Shown here piece after piece: positions 1 to 7,694 of a stretch of 16,071 bases of DNA. The notes beneath the pieces were generated by a model. The model was not told the DNA's origin. It did not search any database and was given only the letters and a program-made list of their open reading frames with translations. The stretch spans positions 1-16,071 of the forward strand of contig PKWC01000051.1 in assembly GCA_003131925.1 (NCBI GenBank). Direction: 5' to 3'. The number at the start of each line of letters is the position of its first letter. Positions within the stretch are counted from its first letter, which is position 1. Source of the stretch: Alphaproteobacteria bacterium (GTDB taxonomy: Bacteria > Pseudomonadota > Alphaproteobacteria > Micropepsales > Micropepsaceae). The position numbers and the translations under genes were made by a program.

Positions 1-3
1 TAG

Positions 4-82
4 CCCACAAGGGGAGAGGGAAATCGGTATCTTGCATCTACGTCGGAAAATCAGCGCGGGGAATCCCCTCTCCCCTTGTGGG
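4..82. repeat. 17-bp inverted repeat pair (REP-like)
   Basis: The 17-mer cccacaaggggagaggg at 4-20 is repeated in perfect inverse at 66-82, with 45 bases between. The right arm also makes its own hairpin at 66-88: ccctctccc, a 5-nt loop, then gggagaggg. Downstream, 'ggtgaggggt' at about 124-133 resembles the usual tail of a common alphaproteobacterial intergenic repeat. No gene is visible between 1 and 235; small frames there are shadows. The left edge may cut a larger element. Confidence 0.75.
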
Positions 83-187
83 AGAGGGCCTAAGAACGAG
101 ACCTATCAGCCGCCCCGGCGCAGGTGAGGGGTCCCCCGCATCGCATTTGCGCGAAGATCGTTTGTGGAAGCGCGCATCCGAATCGAA

Positions 188-215
188 ACGGCGCGGAACT
201 TGCGCTCCGCGCCGT
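188..215 (-). terminator. Rho-independent terminator of the cold-shock gene
   Basis: A 10-bp perfect stem (acggcgcgga at 188-197, tccgcgccgt at 206-215) with an 8-nt loop lies 20 bases past the stop of the cold-shock gene. Read on the minus strand, the stem is followed by the short T-rich run tttcgatt, so the U-tract is weak. Position and stem quality support termination of the leftward transcript. Confidence 0.6.
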
Positions 216-235
216 GCGATTGATGTCCGGAGCCT

Positions 236-439
236 TCAGACGATCTTGAGATTGACCGCCTTGGGTCCTTTCTGATCGGTTTCAATGTCAAAGCTGACCT
301 GCTGGCCTTCGTTGAGGCCTCTGAGGCCGGCGGCCTGCACGGCGGTGACGTGCACGAACACATCCTTGCCGCCGCCTTCCGGCGCGATGAACCCAAAGCC
401 TTTCGTGGTGTTGAAGAATTTGACCTGTCCGGTCGTCAT
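236..439 (-). CDS. Cold-shock protein, CspA family
   Basis: A 67-residue single cold-shock domain of the usual length. It is a five-stranded beta-barrel that binds single-stranded nucleic acid and acts as an RNA chaperone in the cytoplasm. The RNP1 motif KGFGFI (residues 13-18) and the RNP2-like motif VFVHV (about 27-31) are both present with their aromatic residues, so binding should be intact. The start is set by ATG at 439 with aggagaa 7-8 bases upstream on the minus strand. It is monocistronic, with a hairpin terminator just past the stop. Alphaproteobacteria carry several paralogues, so no specific csp letter is given. Confidence 0.95.
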   Translation of the reverse strand: MTTGQVKFFNTTKGFGFIAPEGGGKDVFVHVTAVQAAGLRGLNEGQQVSFDIETDQKGPKAVNLKIV

Positions 440-663
440 TGCGGCTTTCTCCTGAATTGTTCCGCGGCTGACACCATGTCCGCCACGTTGTCGAAGTCGC
501 GTCTCATTTCAGGGAAAGCGTCGTCGTCACTCCAGTCCGTCTGCATCGCGTCGAGGAACCAACCCATCTCCGCTCTTGCATCCGCCGGCGCGCATGAAAC
601 TCTTCTCTGGCCCGCGCGGCCTCAACCGGTGGCGATATAGGATTTCGAGCGATTTTTGGCAAG

Positions 664-1278
664 CTACCGGCTTTCCGACAACGGAATATGGCGTGGCTGC
701 TCGCGCACGCGCGCGATCCAGCGCGCGACGGCGGGAAATGAAGCGATGTCGAACCCGCCTTCGTCCGCGCAATGCGTGTAGGCGAAGAGCGCGATGTCGG
801 CGATGGAATAGCGGTCGCCCGCGAACCAATCGCGATCGCGAAGCCGCCCATCCATAACAGCGAGCGCCGCGTTTCCTTTCGCGTGCCATTCGGGAATGAG
901 GTGTCGTTTCTTCTCCAGTTCGGCTTTTGGCGCGTAGGCCAGCCAGAAGCGCGCAACCGCGACGTAGGGCTCATGGCTATACTGCTCGAAGAACATCCAT
1001 GACAAAGCTTCGGCGCGCGACCAGCTGTCTGCCGGAGCGAGAGCGGAGCCTTCGGCGAGATGCCAGATGATGGCGCCGGATTCCGCGAGCGTGCGCCCGT
1101 CTTCCCATTCGAGCAGCGGGACGCGGCCGTTGGGATTCCTGGCCAGGAATTCCGGCTTGCGCGTCTCGATTCCAAGCACGGGATAGTCGCGCAGCACGAG
1201 CGGCACGCCCACCTGCTTCGCGGTCAGGCGAACCTTGTAGCAATTGCCGGACATCTGCATCTGGTGAAGCACGGGCAT
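664..1278 (-). CDS. Glutathione S-transferase family protein
   Basis: A 204-residue cytosolic GST. The N-terminal thioredoxin-like half carries the glutathione-binding loop NPNGRVPLLEWEDG (cis-Pro) and the LAESGAIIWHLAE segment with the ES pair that holds the gamma-glutamyl group. The helical C-terminal half carries the fold-capping motif FAGDRYSIADIALFAY (N-capping box and hydrophobic staple). The early segment SGNCYKVRL supplies the catalytic-site region, where Ser, Cys or Tyr could act on the thiol. Substrate cannot be told. The start at 1278 (MPVLHQMQ) has gagaggaga upstream; a longer frame to 1356 lacks a ribosome site. It is divergent from the exported protein at 1430, leaving about 150 bases for both promoters. 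Confidence 0.9.
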   Translation of the reverse strand: MPVLHQMQMSGNCYKVRLTAKQVGVPLVLRDYPVLGIETRKPEFLARNPNGRVPLLEWEDGRTLAESGAIIWHLAEGSALAPADSWSRAEALSWMFFEQYSHEPYVAVARFWLAYAPKAELEKKRHLIPEWHAKGNAALAVMDGRLRDRDWFAGDRYSIADIALFAYTHCADEGGFDIASFPAVARWIARVREQPRHIPLSESR

Positions 1279-1429
1279 GGCCGTCTCCTCTCGCTGGGCG
1301 GCGCGAGCATGCGCGATTCGGCCATGCGGCGGACGCAGGTCCGTCTCTTGCTCCACGAAACGATCGGGCGCGCTGCGGCGTTATCACCATTGCGCGCCAG
1401 ACTATGCGCGGGAGCTTCCTGAGGAGACA

Positions 1430-1870
1430 ATGATGAGATTCGTCTATGCGGCGCTGGGCGTGGTCGTTGCGGGCGGAGTCGCGGGCTGGTTCTGGCCGGC
1501 ACAAGCGGACCCCATGCCCATGGACACCCCGACTTCGGTGGGTGGCATCGAGACGGTGTGCACGGGCGTCGGCGCGGAAGCGCAGCAGGATCCGCGCTGG
1601 CAGGCCTATCCAGTGCGGGTCGAGTTCTCCAATGGCGGGGCCCAGTTTCTGTCCGGCGCGCATGTCGTCCTGGCCGGATCCGGTGGCCGACCGATCGCAA
1701 ATGTCGACTGCGCCGGTTCCTGGGTTCTCTTCAGGGTCGAACCGGGCTCGTACAAGGTCACTGCGACCTTGACGGGTCAGGCGGGAGGCAGCCGGAGTGC
1801 GAGCTTTTCGACGTCCCGCAGCGGTCAGAAGCTCGTGGTCCTCGATTTTTCGGTTCCCGCCAACAAGTAG
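1430..1870 (+). CDS. Exported hypothetical protein, possible Ig/carboxypeptidase-regulatory-like fold
   Basis: 146 residues. The N-terminus has Arg-3, a hydrophobic stretch (about 4-22) and an AQAD cleavage-like site near residue 27, so secretion to the periplasm is likely. The mature part (FSNGGAQFLSGAHVVLAGSGG, then VEPGSYKVTATLTGQ) has the alternating pattern and the 'PGxYxVTATL' edge strand seen in carboxypeptidase-regulatory-like and other beta-sandwich domains. Two cysteines (near residues 43 and 94) could form a disulphide. The start is the ATGATG at 1430/1433 behind gaggag; a longer frame from 1277 has no ribosome site and overlaps the GST start. No precise function can be given. Confidence 0.75.
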   Translation: MMRFVYAALGVVVAGGVAGWFWPAQADPMPMDTPTSVGGIETVCTGVGAEAQQDPRWQAYPVRVEFSNGGAQFLSGAHVVLAGSGGRPIANVDCAGSWVLFRVEPGSYKVTATLTGQAGGSRSASFSTSRSGQKLVVLDFSVPANK

Positions 1871-1928
1871 CAGCGCTCCCCCGCTTCAAAAATACAACGC
1901 AACTCCCGGCGGCGTGTAATATCGCCGG

Positions 1929-2192
1929 ATGATTTACCTCGTCCATGGACGCTTGATGAGCGGCTTCGGCCATGGCGGCGGCCTGCGTCACGGAAACGTG
2001 CTGGGACTGCACATTCTCGGCGTTCTTTTGATGATCGTGGCGACAGTCGTGCTCGCCGCGGCCGCCACGGCGGGGATGAGCGAGTGGATCAGCCGGCGCT
2101 ATCGAAACGAGGATTCCACCAGGGCGGCTGCCTGGGTTACCTTCCTCGTGGTGTTCGTGGCTCTTGGCTGGCTGACATTGCGTGTCGTGTGA
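1929..2192 (+). CDS. Small hypothetical membrane protein
   Basis: 87 residues with two hydrophobic segments, about 26-49 (VLGLHILGVLLMIVATVVLA) and 67-85 (AAAWVTFLVVFVALGWLTL). These are joined by a charged loop (SEWISRRYRNEDSTR) predicted to face the cytoplasm. The N-terminus is rich in Gly and His. The ribosome site is weak, and translation could also begin at the second Met (residue 10, base 1956). It lies 48 bases ahead of the first permease on the same strand and may be co-transcribed with it. No family recognised. Confidence 0.6.
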   Translation: MIYLVHGRLMSGFGHGGGLRHGNVLGLHILGVLLMIVATVVLAAAATAGMSEWISRRYRNEDSTRAAAWVTFLVVFVALGWLTLRVV

Positions 2193-2240
2193 CCCTCTAC
2201 CCGCGCTGAGCTTTTGCGGCCGCCGCTCCGAAGCGGCGCG

Positions 2241-3656
2241 ATGACCGCAATCCTCGATCAAACCGCGCCGGCCACCGGTGCTCCGCGCAAGCTCAAACGC
2301 AGCATGCGGGTAATCGGCACGCTGCTGCTGACGCTCTCATCGGTGACGCCCGCCTCGTCCGTATTCGTGATCGTACCCGGCGTCATCCAGCAGGCGGGCA
2401 CCGGAGCGTTCCTCAGCATGGCCGCCGCGGCGCTGCTCTCCTTTCCGATTGCGCTCGTCTATGCCGAACTCTCCTCGGCCTTTCCCATTGCGGGCGGCGA
2501 ATATTGCATGATGGGCCGCACGCTTGGTCCCGGCTGGGGCGCGGCGATGCTCGGCCTTATCTTCGCCGGAAACGTGCTCACGCCTGCCGTGCTGGCTCTC
2601 GGCGCAGGCGTCTATATCGGCGCGGTGTTTCCTGGCCTCGACCCCACCGCCGTTGCGATCGCCGTCATCGTTTCGACAACGGTGCTCGCCGTCCTCCACA
2701 TCCGCACCAATGCGTGGGTGACGGGGGTCTTTCTCGTGCTCGAGATTCTTGCGCTCCTGATTCTGGTTGGCCTCGGTTTTTTCCATCCGGAACGCTCGAT
2801 GACCGAGCTTGCGATCCATCCCGTCACGCTAATGGGCGGGACATTGCAGCACACGCCGCTCGCGCTGATCGGCCTTGCTACATCGGTGTCGGTGTTTGCC
2901 TTTTTCGGATACGGGTCCGCGATTTATTTCACCGAGGAGATGCACGACGCGCCGCGCCTGATCGGGCGCACCATTCTCTGGGCCGTCGTGATCACCGTGC
3001 TCACCGAGCTTGCGCCGGTTGCGGCGGTGCTTGTCGGTGCGCCGGATCTCAAATCGTTGATCGCATCGCAGAGCCCGTTCGGCGATTTCGTCCTCGCGCG
3101 CGGCGGTCGTTTGCTCAACCAAGCGATCAGTCTTGCGGTCGCGCTCGCGATCCTCAATGCGGTGCTGGCGACGCTGTTGCAGAATGCGCGCTTCTTCTTC
3201 TCGACCGGCCGCGACCTCGCCTGGCACCGCCACATCAACGACGCCTTCACGCGCACGCATCCGCGTTTTCACTCACCCTGGATCGCGACGCTCGCGGCCG
3301 GTGGCACGTCGCTGCTCGCCTGCTTTCTGGGCATGAATCTTCTACTGGTGCTGACGGGTACGGGCATCGTGCTGACCTATGCAGGCCTGTGCGTGGCGAC
3401 GCTCGTCGGCCGCCGCACCGGCACGACCGCGCACGCCGCCTTCCGCATGCGGTTCTTTCCCGCGATGCCGGTCATCGGCCTCTTCGGGCTCGCCTACATC
3501 CTCTACACGAGCTGGCTCGATCCCGATGTTGGACGCTTCAGCCTGATCGCGAATCTTGTCGTAATTGCGCTGTCGCTGGTCTACTACTTCTTCGTGCTGC
3601 GCAGCCGGGGCGAATGGATACTGCGCGGTCCGGAAGAAGAGCCGGAAGAATCGTAA
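2241..3656 (+). CDS. APC-family amino acid/polyamine permease
   Basis: 471 residues with about twelve hydrophobic segments and a cytoplasmic N-terminal tail, typical of the amino acid-polyamine-organocation superfamily of proton-coupled or exchange transporters. The first membrane helix carries the family-type unwound substrate segment (TLSSVTPASSVFVIVPGVIQ). The second follows with FPIALVYAELSSAFPIAGGEY, the usual E-L-x-S-x-x-P-x-x-G-G motif. Helix 6 region FAFFGYGSAIYFTEEM matches the 'GFEaaa...EE' region. ATG 2241 is preferred; a TTG at 2214 would add nine residues. It is followed after 13 bases by a second APC permease, an operon arrangement. Substrate cannot be assigned. Confidence 0.9.
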   Translation: MTAILDQTAPATGAPRKLKRSMRVIGTLLLTLSSVTPASSVFVIVPGVIQQAGTGAFLSMAAAALLSFPIALVYAELSSAFPIAGGEYCMMGRTLGPGWGAAMLGLIFAGNVLTPAVLALGAGVYIGAVFPGLDPTAVAIAVIVSTTVLAVLHIRTNAWVTGVFLVLEILALLILVGLGFFHPERSMTELAIHPVTLMGGTLQHTPLALIGLATSVSVFAFFGYGSAIYFTEEMHDAPRLIGRTILWAVVITVLTELAPVAAVLVGAPDLKSLIASQSPFGDFVLARGGRLLNQAISLAVALAILNAVLATLLQNARFFFSTGRDLAWHRHINDAFTRTHPRFHSPWIATLAAGGTSLLACFLGMNLLLVLTGTGIVLTYAGLCVATLVGRRTGTTAHAAFRMRFFPAMPVIGLFGLAYILYTSWLDPDVGRFSLIANLVVIALSLVYYFFVLRSRGEWILRGPEEEPEES

Positions 3657-3669
3657 AAAGGGGCCATGC

Positions 3670-5031
3670 ATGACGACCGCCATTTCCGCTCATCCGCGCG
3701 CCGCGCGCGGAGAGCTGCTTCATATTCTGGGCGTGGGCTTCGGCGTTGCCGTTGCGGTCGGCGCGATCATCGGTGTCGGCATCCTGCGCGCGCCGTCGCT
3801 GATCGCGCGCGACGTTCCCGACGCAAGGCTGATTATCGCACTGTGGATCGTCGCGCTGCTCCATGCGGCACTCGAGGCCAATGTCATCGCCGAGCTTGGC
3901 ACCGCGCTGCCGCGCGCCGGAGGTCCCTACGTCTACGTGCATCGCGCCTTCGGCGACATTGGCGGACTTGCTGTCGGTTGGACCTTGTGGATGCAGAGGG
4001 TGGCGGCGATCGCCGCCCTCTCGATTGCCTTCGCAGATTTTCTGGCGCTGCTCTGGCCGGCCGCCGGACATGCGCGGCCGGCTGTTGCCGTTGCCATGCA
4101 GCTTGCGATGTTCGGCACCAATTTCATGGGATTGCGTGAGGGACGCGCCGTCCAGCAGTTCACGAGCTTTCTGAAAGCGCTCGCGCTGCTCGCCTTCTGC
4201 ATCGCGGCGTTCCTGATCGTTGCGCCAATCCGCGATATCCCGGCCACGATTCCCCGAATGGCGCCTGTCGTAGGTTGGGTCGGGCTGGTCGCTGCCTATC
4301 AGCTGATCGTGGGCGCCTATTCGGGATGGTTCGAGCCGGCGTTCTTCAGCGAGGAATGCGCCGATTCCGGCCGCAGCCTGCCACGCGTGATGGCGATCGG
4401 GCTGTTGATGACGGCCGCGCTTTATATCGGCATCAACGGCGCGCTGCTGCATGTGCTTGGCGTGCAGGGCGTCGCGCAGAGCGCACTTCCCTTTACGCTC
4501 GTACTGGCCAAGGTCGGCGGAACTGTTGCCGGCGCCATCGTCGCCGTGTTTGCGCTTCTGAGCGTGGCGAGCTGCTCGAATGCGGGGATGATGAGCGCGC
4601 CTCGCGTCCTGTTCGCGCTGTCGCGCGACCGATTGCTACCGGCCGTCTTTCAGAGCGTGAACACGGGCGGCAGCCCGACCGTGGCCATCGCCGCGACAGC
4701 GGCCGGTTCGATTGCGCTGGCATTGACGGGATCTTTCGGTCTCGCCTTCGGTCTCGTCGCGACGCTGCAGGCGGCATCTTTCATTCTCGTGATCCTTGCG
4801 CTCTTCGTGCTGCGCCGGCGCGAGCCCGGTCTTGCGAGGCCGTTCCGCGCGATGGGCTATCCATGGCTGCCGGCGTTCGTGCTGGCGATCGATCTCGCCC
4901 TGCTGATTCTGTTCCTGAACGCGAACTGGACCGGTGGCCTTTACGCCGCGATCATGTGGCTCGCCTGCGTTCCCTTTGCGCTCCTCGCCCGCCGCGCGCG
5001 ACGGAGGATTCCCATTGCGGAAGCGACGTGA
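3670..5031 (+). CDS. APC-family amino acid permease (second of a tandem pair)
   Basis: 453 residues and about twelve membrane segments. Helix 1 holds the classical substrate-backbone-binding motif GAIIGVGILRAPS (about residues 32-44). Helix 2 is followed by ELGTALPRAGGPYVYVHRAFG, and helix 6 by YSGWFEPAFFSEE, all standard APC landmarks. The segment RVLFALSRDRLLPAVF is the conserved 'aRxlyamaRDgllP' loop. The start at 3670 follows aaaaagggg; an overlapping ATG at 3666 is out of frame. The two permeases differ in motif detail, so this is probably not a recent duplication. The broken MAPEG gene starts 36 bases after its stop. Confidence 0.92.
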   Translation: MTTAISAHPRAARGELLHILGVGFGVAVAVGAIIGVGILRAPSLIARDVPDARLIIALWIVALLHAALEANVIAELGTALPRAGGPYVYVHRAFGDIGGLAVGWTLWMQRVAAIAALSIAFADFLALLWPAAGHARPAVAVAMQLAMFGTNFMGLREGRAVQQFTSFLKALALLAFCIAAFLIVAPIRDIPATIPRMAPVVGWVGLVAAYQLIVGAYSGWFEPAFFSEECADSGRSLPRVMAIGLLMTAALYIGINGALLHVLGVQGVAQSALPFTLVLAKVGGTVAGAIVAVFALLSVASCSNAGMMSAPRVLFALSRDRLLPAVFQSVNTGGSPTVAIAATAAGSIALALTGSFGLAFGLVATLQAASFILVILALFVLRRREPGLARPFRAMGYPWLPAFVLAIDLALLILFLNANWTGGLYAAIMWLACVPFALLARRARRRIPIAEAT

Positions 5032-5067
5032 TATCCCCAATCGGCTTTCTGCATGTCGGGGGATCAC

Positions 5068-5491
5068 ATGATGAGCGCTGAACCGGTGGTACTGTGGACC
5101 GCCACGGTGACACTTCTGATCGGCTTTTTCTATTTCTTCGCTGCCTTTCGCGTCGGCAATATGTCAGAAGCACAATATCCAGGCGCCGGCGACGAGCGGG
5201 CATCCGGAATTCGACCGCGCCTATCGCGTACAGCTCAACACGCTCGAACAGATGGGCATCGTGCTGCCGTTCCTTTGGGTGGCGGCCTTCTATCCGATCG
5301 GTTGGGCGTGGCTCGCGCCGCTCGTGGGGCTGATCTGGCTCGTTTCGCGGGTCATCTATCTCGCAGGCTATATGACCGATCCCAACAAGCGTGTGCCGGG
5401 CGCGATGCTGGGCGGAATCTGTAGTCTCGCCCTGTTCATCATCGCAGCCATTGGCGTCGCGCGCATCTGGCTGACGCCGCACGCGATGTAG
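5068..5491 (+). pseudogene. MAPEG-family membrane protein, frameshifted
   Basis: Two halves of one MAPEG-type protein (membrane-associated eicosanoid/glutathione metabolism, about 130 residues, four membrane helices) lie in different frames. The first, from ATGATG at 5068/5071, reads helix 1 and ends its family match at FRVGNM near 5163. The rest resumes in the next frame from about 5165 as QKHNIQAPATSGHPEF, then LNTLEQMGIVLP and helices to 5491. The family motif is V-G-x-x-R-x-K-x-x-x-x-A-P-A-x-x-G-x-P-x-F. Restoring two bases so that ATG-T-CAG becomes ATG-CGT-CAG would give the missing Arg, so a 2-base loss is the simplest explanation. It could be a real lesion or an assembly error. Frame 1 runs on as nonsense to 5424. 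Confidence 0.85.
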
Positions 5492-5495
5492 CGCG

Positions 5496-6035
5496 ATGCG
5501 CGTTACTCGCAGGCAAGTTTCCGGTGTCGCTGCCTCGGCTGTTGCGCTGGTTGGTGCTTCAGCCGCAAACGCGCAATTGGGCACCGGTGGGGAAATTTCT
5601 CATTCCGCTGTGGCCATTCATCAGGAAGTCACCTTCGCGGCAAGCGTTTCGCGTCTGTACCGCGCTCTGACCGTGACCGAAGAGTTCGACAAGGTCGTGC
5701 GCCTGAGCGCGGCGATGAATTCCGACATGAAGAAGGTGCTCGGCACCGCGCCGACAGCCATCGACGCGCGGGTCGGCGGCGCCTTCTCGCTGTTCGGGGG
5801 CTACATTACCGGCTGCTTCCTCGAACTCGTCCCGGACGCCCGCATCGTGCAGGCGTGGCGCGCGGGCAGCTGGGATCCGGGAGATTTTTCAATCGCGACG
5901 TTCGTCCTGTCGACTCAAGGCTCAGGAACGAAACTCGTATTCGACCACACGGGATTTCCAGGCGACGCCGCCGAACATCTCGCGCAAGGCTGGCACGTCA
6001 ACTACTGGCAACCGCTGGCGAAGTCTCTGCAGTAA
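5496..6035 (+). CDS. Exported SRPBCC (AHSA1/START-like) domain protein
   Basis: 179 residues. The start is a signal peptide with a twin-arginine-like TRRQVSG at residues 4-10 and an ANAQ cleavage site near 26. The mature part is an AHSA1-type SRPBCC fold: an opening strand IHQEVTFAASVSRLYRALTV, the Gly-rich turn DARVGGAFSLFGGYITGCFLELVPDARIVQAWR, and the closing C-terminal helix AEHLAQGWHVNYWQPLAKSL. This fold makes a deep hydrophobic cavity for lipids or aromatics; export of it is uncommon. The start is four bases past the stop of the MAPEG gene, with a poor ribosome site, so it is probably reached by coupled translation. Ligand unknown. Confidence 0.85.
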   Translation: MRVTRRQVSGVAASAVALVGASAANAQLGTGGEISHSAVAIHQEVTFAASVSRLYRALTVTEEFDKVVRLSAAMNSDMKKVLGTAPTAIDARVGGAFSLFGGYITGCFLELVPDARIVQAWRAGSWDPGDFSIATFVLSTQGSGTKLVFDHTGFPGDAAEHLAQGWHVNYWQPLAKSLQ

Positions 6036-6156
6036 TATTTAACGCAGAGGCCGCGGAGGATTCGCGGAGGACGCAGAGGAACTCGTTGCGCGCTTCGCGC
6101 GCGCATATTTTTACTGCGCCCTCTGCGCTGCCTCCGCGGCCTCTGCGTTAAATATT
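6034..6156. repeat. Nested perfect palindrome with 26-bp arms
   Basis: The arms 6034-6059 and 6131-6156 are perfect inverse copies of 26 bases (aatatttaacgcagagg, then ccgcggagg). Inside them, a second copy of cgcagagg near 6072 pairs with cctctgcg near 6120, and the centre is a gcgcg-cttc-gcgcgc hairpin near 6088-6104. The left arm repeats the units cgcagagg and cgcggagg four times. It begins inside the stop codon of the SRPBCC gene and ends 30 bases from the acyl-CoA dehydrogenase stop, so it could terminate both transcripts. Its size and symmetry suggest a miniature repeat element. Confidence 0.9.
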
Positions 6157-6185
6157 TTTTCCCTGTCACTCAGGTTTGATGCGGT

Positions 6186-7478
6186 CTACTCCCGTTCGAA
6201 CATCCCCTTTCGCGGGCCGAGATAGCCGAACAGGAACGCCGCCACTTTCCGTATCTGGATTTCTTCCGAGCCTTCGGTGATGCGATAGCGCCGGTGGTGG
6301 CGGTAGATGTGTTCGAAGGGCTTGTGCCGCGAATAACCAAGGCCGCCATGCACCTGCATCGCGCGGTCGGCGGCTTCGCAGACGAGGCGGTTCGCCCAGT
6401 AATTGCACATCGAAACCTTGTCGGAGATCTGCCGCTCGATCTCCCTGTGCTCCAGTCTATCCATCTCCCACGCCGTCTTGCGGATCAGGAGACGCAGCAT
6501 CTCGGCCTGCGTCGCGAGTTCCACCAGCGGCCACTGGATCGCCTGGTTGTCGGCGAGACTCTTGCCGAAGGTCTTTCGCGCCCTGGCGTATTTCACGCTT
6601 TCCTCGATACAGTAGACCGCCGCGCCGAGCGACGAGGCCGCCTGGCGGATGCGGTTCTGGTGCACGAAACTCTGGCCGAGCCCGAGCCCGCGCCCTTCCA
6701 CGCCCCACATGGCGTCGTCGGGCACCCACACATCGGTGAAGCTGACGCGCGGATGATCGGTCGGCATGTTGAAGGTCCACAGCCATTCCTCGATCTTCAC
6801 GCCGGGATGATTGGCGGGCACGAGGAAGACGGTGATGCCGCGCGCGGCGCCGTCCTCGCCGCTCGTGCGCGCGAAGACCAGGACATGGGTCACGGCGTGC
6901 ATACCGGTTGTCCACATCTTCTCGCCGTCGATGCGCCAGCCGCCCGCGCCGTTCCGCTCCTCGCGCACGGCGCGTGTTTCCATGTAGGTCGCATCCGAGC
7001 CATGTTTCGGTTCGGTCAGCCCGAACGCGGTGCGGATCTCGCCATTGCGCAGCTTCTCGCCATACATCGCGAATTGCGCCTCGGTGGCGAAGTTCCTGAA
7101 CATCAGTACGAAAGGATTGTTGCCGACGATCGAATGTTCGTTCTGCAGATCGTTGTGCAGGCCCAGGCCCTTCGCTGCGAGATGCTCGCGGATCACCGCC
7201 ATGGCGAGATTCGATCCGCCATGGCCCCCCATCTCCACGGGCCACGCGTAACGGTAATGGCCGGCCTTTTCGGCCGCCTCGCGTGCCTCGGTGAGCAGCG
7301 CTTCCCATTCCGCGCGCGGCAAGCCGTGATTGTCCCAGTCGGTGCGCGCATGTTCGCGCCGGTGATCGAAGAAGCGGATATTGTCGTCGCGCTGTTCGAT
7401 GGGTTTTATTGTGTTCTCGATGAACCGGTCGAGCTCGGCGAGGTAGTCGACAAGATCCTGCGGCAGAGCAAAGTCCAT
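6186..7478 (-). CDS. Acyl-CoA dehydrogenase family protein (LvaC/ACAD11-like)
   Basis: 430 residues, the length and order of an FAD acyl-CoA dehydrogenase: helical N-domain, beta-domain with the FAD/substrate motif FGLTEPKHGSDATYMETRA (about 152-170) and WTTGMHAVTH, then a helical C-domain with ARKTFGKSLADNQAIQ, AMQVHGGLGYS and ITEGSEEIQIRK. Glu402 (TEGS) sits where the catalytic base lies in medium-chain dehydrogenase. ATG 7478 is chosen over 7529, because the extra residues come from repeat DNA and gaggac precedes 7478. Upstream on the same strand are a DUF6285 protein and an APH kinase. That set makes a role in phosphate elimination from 4-phosphohydroxyacyl-CoA plausible; simple fatty acyl-CoA oxidation is the alternative. 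Confidence 0.93.
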   Translation of the reverse strand: MDFALPQDLVDYLAELDRFIENTIKPIEQRDDNIRFFDHRREHARTDWDNHGLPRAEWEALLTEAREAAEKAGHYRYAWPVEMGGHGGSNLAMAVIREHLAAKGLGLHNDLQNEHSIVGNNPFVLMFRNFATEAQFAMYGEKLRNGEIRTAFGLTEPKHGSDATYMETRAVREERNGAGGWRIDGEKMWTTGMHAVTHVLVFARTSGEDGAARGITVFLVPANHPGVKIEEWLWTFNMPTDHPRVSFTDVWVPDDAMWGVEGRGLGLGQSFVHQNRIRQAASSLGAAVYCIEESVKYARARKTFGKSLADNQAIQWPLVELATQAEMLRLLIRKTAWEMDRLEHREIERQISDKVSMCNYWANRLVCEAADRAMQVHGGLGYSRHKPFEHIYRHHRRYRITEGSEEIQIRKVAAFLFGYLGPRKGMFERE

Positions 7479-7513
7479 GTAAGACCCGTCCTCAGCGTGT
7501 CGGAAGAGAGTGA

Positions 7514-7678
7514 ACCGCCAAGACGCCAAGCCGCCAAGAAGAATTTCACAGGGAGACGACGAGGCAATGAGAATTATTGCGCGCCTCCGGCGCGCGGTTC
7601 TTCCTCATCGCCTCACTGTCTCCTTGTGAATCTTAAAGATCGGTACGGGCGCCTTGGCGCTCTTGGCGACTTGGCGGT
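7514..7678. repeat. Long imperfect palindrome with 8-nt tandem arms
   Basis: The left arm starts accgccaagacgccaag and then cgccaagaa, three cgccaag units spaced by 8. The right arm ends cgccttggcgctcttggcg, acttggcggt. The outer nine bases (7514-7522 and 7670-7678) match perfectly. Inside, ttcacagggagac...gaggcaatgaga pairs with the inverse tcatcgcctcactgtctccttgtgaa with few mismatches. The centre is a gcgcgcc-tcc-ggcgcgc hairpin near 7579-7595. The element separates the DUF6285 gene from the dehydrogenase. Its plan is like that of 6034-6156, though the sequence differs. Confidence 0.8.
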
Positions 7679-7694
7679 AATTCTTTCTTGCTCC

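Noticed and set aside
2504..3673. 389-residue open frame overlapping the first permease
   Set aside because: Same-strand shadow, Arg-rich and lacking membrane helices; the permease frame carries the family motifs.
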